In this document: piece after piece, positions 60,680 to 64,000 of the stretch
How positions within the stretch are numbered: the first letter of the stretch is position 1
Layout: every line of letters starts with the position of its first letter
DNA from: Eutypa lata
Lineage: Eukaryota; Ascomycota; Sordariomycetes; Xylariales; Diatrypaceae
Assembly: GCA_022661535.1 (NCBI GenBank)
Contig: JAKULF010000005.1
Coordinates: forward strand, 4,030,001 to 4,094,000
Length of the DNA: 64,000 nucleotides
Reading direction: 5' to 3'
The notes under the pieces: generated by a model
Database searches by the model: none
Told to the model about the DNA's origin: nothing
The model's input: only the letters and a program-made list of their open reading frames with translations
Translations under genes and position numbers: made by a program

Positions 60680-61799
60680 ATGCTTCCCAACTAAGCACTT
60701 AGGCAGGTATGGCAAATGGATAGTGACGATTATTCTTAGAGAAACATAGTCAGCAGTATATGATTATATGGGCTACCATGGCGAGGAAATGAACACACCT
60801 TTTCCCCCTTTTCGCTCCACGTCCAATATTTAAACGGCATGGATTTAGATAGGAAGTACCTCATATTACATTGTAAATGAAGTGAGTGGTTTTAACACGT
60901 ATTTTTTTTAGAGGAGATAAATGTACCAAGCAATTAATAGTAGATACATAGCTAGATACGAATAGACGATAATCATCTTGGTTAGAAACTGTATGCATAG
61001 GTATCTGGATAGATAAAACTGCTTATATGATATTGTCGCCTTAGTGTAATTTAACTAGGTAGAGTAACCACTTGGTTGCCATGTAATACTCGTTGCCATC
61101 CTATGTATGTAAGTTTGATGTTAGGTATGAATAATATAATTAGAATAGCTTTATTAGTAGTTATTGTATGGGTAAAGATGACATCGTGGTAGTATGGCAT
61201 GGCGAAATCGATGACATTGTTAAAAGCTCTTAAATGGTTTCTATGTGACCAGCCCCGGGTGTCACTTTTTGACCACCACTCTTATGAAGGTCAGCTATTC
61301 AGCTCAAAGAAGCATGCCACTTTCTGTATTGGCTTTCCTTCCCGTCCTTTCACCAATGAGAACAACGCATGCGTGTCCTTGATAAGGGTTGACCTGCAGA
61401 CGATGGTTAATCAAATTGACATACTGTAGTGAATGGACCTCAGGTAATAGACATCAAAATGACTTTATTCGATAGTAGCTTTAATAGATGCTAGATAGAA
61501 TATGTCCTATGAACTACGGATAATTCGGAAGATAGACAGAAACTTAAATGCCTCTTAGAGACAATAGTGAATTGTATCATCATGTTCTAGTTGCTTGTGG
61601 CGTTGAATTTATTTATATCCTAGTGTAGATATATGCTGTAGGAAATACGCCCTTGTTAAACCGAGTACTATAAGGTAGCAGCAGGATTGCATAAAGTTGC
61701 TGATACCTACCTATTAATTAATACTTGCTTTCTCTGATAGTGTTCGTAGGTACTTATAGACATCCATGATCACATTCTCTTGCAGACACCCTTCCCCAT
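60680..61799. other. Intergenic AT-rich region downstream of the diterpene synthase
   Basis: 1.1 kb of AT-rich sequence between the possible relic (+) and the diterpene synthase stop (-). A 76-codon ATG frame at 61199-61429 has no signal peptide or domain and is not supported. It should include the synthase 3' UTR. Confidence 0.5.
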
Positions 61800-64000
61800 T
61801 CAATGTCCGTTTGTGCTATGTGACGTCCCATTTGCACGAGAAGCCCCCTGTTGCCTCTGCGCCTTGATTCTGGACGCGATATCGCGCACGACGTAAATCT
61901 GGCCGTGCAGATCCGTCACGTCGACGAAGACGCGCCAGACCGCCAACTTGCGCTTCTCCGCCCTCCGAACCCGCGGCGAGGCCGCCTTGTCCGCCTGCCG
62001 GTCCAGCCGCTCCAGCGCCCCGTCCATGAGCACGCGCTCGTACTCGGCCAGCTCGTACAGCTCGCGCTTCCGCCCCTCGCGGGACAGCGCCCCGAACTCC
62101 GGGAAGTTGAGCGAGCTGAGGTTCCCCTCGGCCGCGTCCCGGTCCATCGACCCGTAGTCGTTGTACATGCGGCACATGGTCGACAGGTGCCGGCACAGCG
62201 CCTGCGCGTAGTACTTCTGGCTGGCGGAGCGGAAGCACTCCGTTGTCGTCATAGCGCTACCGTTATTGCACAGTGTAGACGAGGAGGAAGAGGAAGAGGA
62301 GGACATCATGCAGCATACGAGGGCGAAGGCGTACGGTCCCGACGTCTGGTCCGATGATGTCGTGCGCACCCAGTCGAAGAATGTAGTCGAGGTTTGGTAT
62401 GTCGTTTTCTCGTCCTGTCGCGAGAGGTTCAGGTTGTCTTCTACCTGTCTCACGTGGGATAGGAGGTAGGTCTGTAATTCCTGCTCTAGGCGCTTCCTGT
62501 CCCACGAGCTCGCGCTGGCTACGGCTGGGCGGTTCAGCACGTGTCCAACGAAGCGTTTTAGAGGTCCGGAGATATCTGCTTCGTCGGTTGTCCCGTTGCC
62601 GTTGGTTTCCGAGACCATTCCGTGACCGTTGGTTCCTGAGGCTGATCCATCCCCGCTGCTGGGTGGGACTGAACCATTTCCGTTTTGCAACCCGTTTGAG
62701 TGCTGGGTAAATAGGCTGTTCACGATGTGGCGAAGCTGAGACAAATTTCCCGCGAAGGCCGGCCCGGCCATGGCCTCCATGAACTCGTCCGCTTGGAAGT
62801 TGAGGAAGGAAATGACCATCATGTCGAACAGGAAAGTGGTCGAGGCGAACGCCAGCGTGTGGTTGTTGCAAAGCGCCCATATGAATGGGATCATATCGAA
62901 ATACTTGTCCTCCTCCATGTTCTCCCGCGGGAAGATCCCAAGCCGCCGCGCTCTCAGGAGCGGCTGGAAGAGGGTGGCCTCTAGGAAGGAAGCCTGGATC
63001 TGCCACGTAGGCAACTTCGAGAACATCGGGGTCGATTGCGCCAACTTGATGTATCCGGTCATCTTGAGGCTGGAGACCTTGGTCTTGACGCTGACCCCGA
63101 CCCCGCGTGAGCCGGGAGAGCCGCGGGTAGCGGTAGACGCCTTCAGGGCTGCCAGCTTGTATGCCTCCGCCAAGAGCGTAGAGCTGTACGTCACCTTTTC
63201 GATCCACAGCACCTCCAGCGGCCTGTCATCGAAGGACCCGATGAACTCGACTGCGGAGCGCATGGCTAACTCGAGTTGGGGTTGGATGTCTTCGAAGAAG
63301 GATAGCTTCCGCGCCTCTGCGAGAACTAAAATCCCGTACGAGGTTTGCTCGATGGAATTATTCCAGGAACCATTTTCGCGTTGGTCCAGGAGCGAGCGTA
63401 GACACTGCAACATCTCGAAATTAGCAATTCCTTCTCTGTAGTGCGGGAGTTGTTCGGCAGTTCTTGCCCCCGAATGTGTAAAAGGGCAGAAAACAACGGC
63501 GGAAAGTACTTACGGCTTGGAACACCGTGATGGCGATCTTGCCCTTCAACTCACTGTCGAACACGTCCGGTAGGACACCGTTGTCAACGAGTACTAAGAG
63601 GTCTGTAAACGCCTGGGTTATGAGCATTGTTGGATAGAGCGGGCAAAGATTCTAGTGCGGCATATTATTAGCACTTTGTTTAGCTGATGCGGCTTTACGT
63701 ATTCTTAGATATTTTGAGCTCTTACCCATTTGTCTCCGATAGCACCGTCGGCTTTCCACCAATGATCGCATAAGAAGCCAACGATCTTTAAGATTTGTGA
63801 GGAATAGCATCCCACAGCGCTCTCTGGTTGATGGGTTAAAGCTAGAAGTGCGTTGCAGTTGGCGGTAAAACTCGGGTTTCTTTCTAGGGAGTACGTTTGA
63901 AAATGTGTTTCGGTTTCAAACATGCGGACCATCGACTCGGGGCCAATCTCATCGTTCTGGCCTAACAAATATAGGGAGATGAGGCCTTTGGCGGTGTCAT
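61800..64000 (-). CDS. Bifunctional CPS/KS-type diterpene synthase, C-terminal two thirds (5' truncated)
   Basis: Three exons are visible, 64000-63726 (runs off the edge), 63651-63514 and 63404-61800, with 74- and 109-nt introns: about 670 residues to the stop. The first visible codons read (D)DTAKGL, with the last two bases of the preceding codon (AT) fitting Asp; this is the end of the class II DxDD motif that protonates geranylgeranyl diphosphate. Then come FQTYSLERNPSFTANCNALL, FLCDHWW, DKWNLCPLYPTML and EQTSYG, as in fungal ent-copalyl diphosphate/ent-kaurene synthases. The class I domain has EDKYFDMIPFIWALCNNH and the fungal DExxE metal motif DEFME (62789-62775) in place of DDxxD, then NDYGSMDRDAAEGNLSSLNFPEF. 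Two low-complexity inserts interrupt it (Asn/Gly/Ser-rich and poly-Ser). The product (kaurene, pimaradiene, phyllocladane, aphidicolane or other) cannot be told from sequence alone. Confidence 0.9.

Noticed and set aside
61199..61429. 76-codon ATG frame beside the diterpene synthase
   Set aside because: No signal peptide, domain, splice sites or coding-like base use; AT-rich surroundings.
62263..63207. 314-codon minus-strand frame overlapping the diterpene synthase
   Set aside because: A shifted frame of the synthase exon. The synthase frame carries the conserved terpene cyclase motifs.

Overview
This 64 kb window is nuclear DNA from a filamentous ascomycete, most probably a Sordariomycete. 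The pointers are short GT-AG introns (mostly 54-180 nt), a trifunctional TrpC (glutamine amidotransferase, IGPS and PRAI in one chain), a 359-residue G-beta, a Ste50 adaptor with SAM and RA domains, and a fused fungal-type diterpene cyclase. Long intergenic stretches are peppered with short CCTA/TAGG and TACATA tracts. All models were made by eye from reading frames, splice-site consensus and remembered family features; nothing was aligned.

Layout, left to right. 0-20 kb is a dense housekeeping block: the 3' end of a U1-70K-like RGG/RS protein (+), ribosome assembly factor Mrt4 (-), mitochondrial chaperone Tim9 (+), nucleoporin Nup188 (-), trpC (+, divergent from Nup188), a DUF4211 nuclear protein (-) and Ran-binding protein 1 (-). 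20-36 kb holds three genes, all on the minus strand: an unknown single-pass membrane protein, a phosducin-like protein and the G-protein beta subunit. A 7.2 kb gene-free stretch lies between the last two; it contains a small TA-flanked inverted-repeat element and a perfect 3 x 28 bp tandem repeat. 36-42 kb looks gene-free and AT/TA-rich. 42-51 kb has an adenosine/AMP-deaminase-like enzyme (+) tail to tail with acetoacetyl-CoA synthetase (-), then the LCB2 subunit of serine palmitoyltransferase (+). 51-56 kb contains STE50 (+).

The last 6 kb looks like accessory DNA. It holds a two-exon gene for a 75-residue secreted six-cysteine protein (59086-59382) whose start is hidden by an intron after five codons, a possibly decayed gene (about 59.9-60.7 kb), and the C-terminal two thirds of a bifunctional CPS/KS-type diterpene synthase (minus strand). 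The window cuts this last gene inside its class II DxDD motif. A diterpenoid biosynthetic cluster may therefore continue beyond the right edge.

Functional links: Gbeta, the phosducin-like protein (a Gbeta-gamma assembly chaperone family) and Ste50 all belong to G-protein/MAPK signalling. Nup188 and RanBP1 belong to nuclear transport. TrpC, the deaminase, acetoacetyl-CoA synthetase and LCB2 are primary metabolism. Apart from the diterpene synthase end, the window reads as ordinary chromosome-arm gene order.
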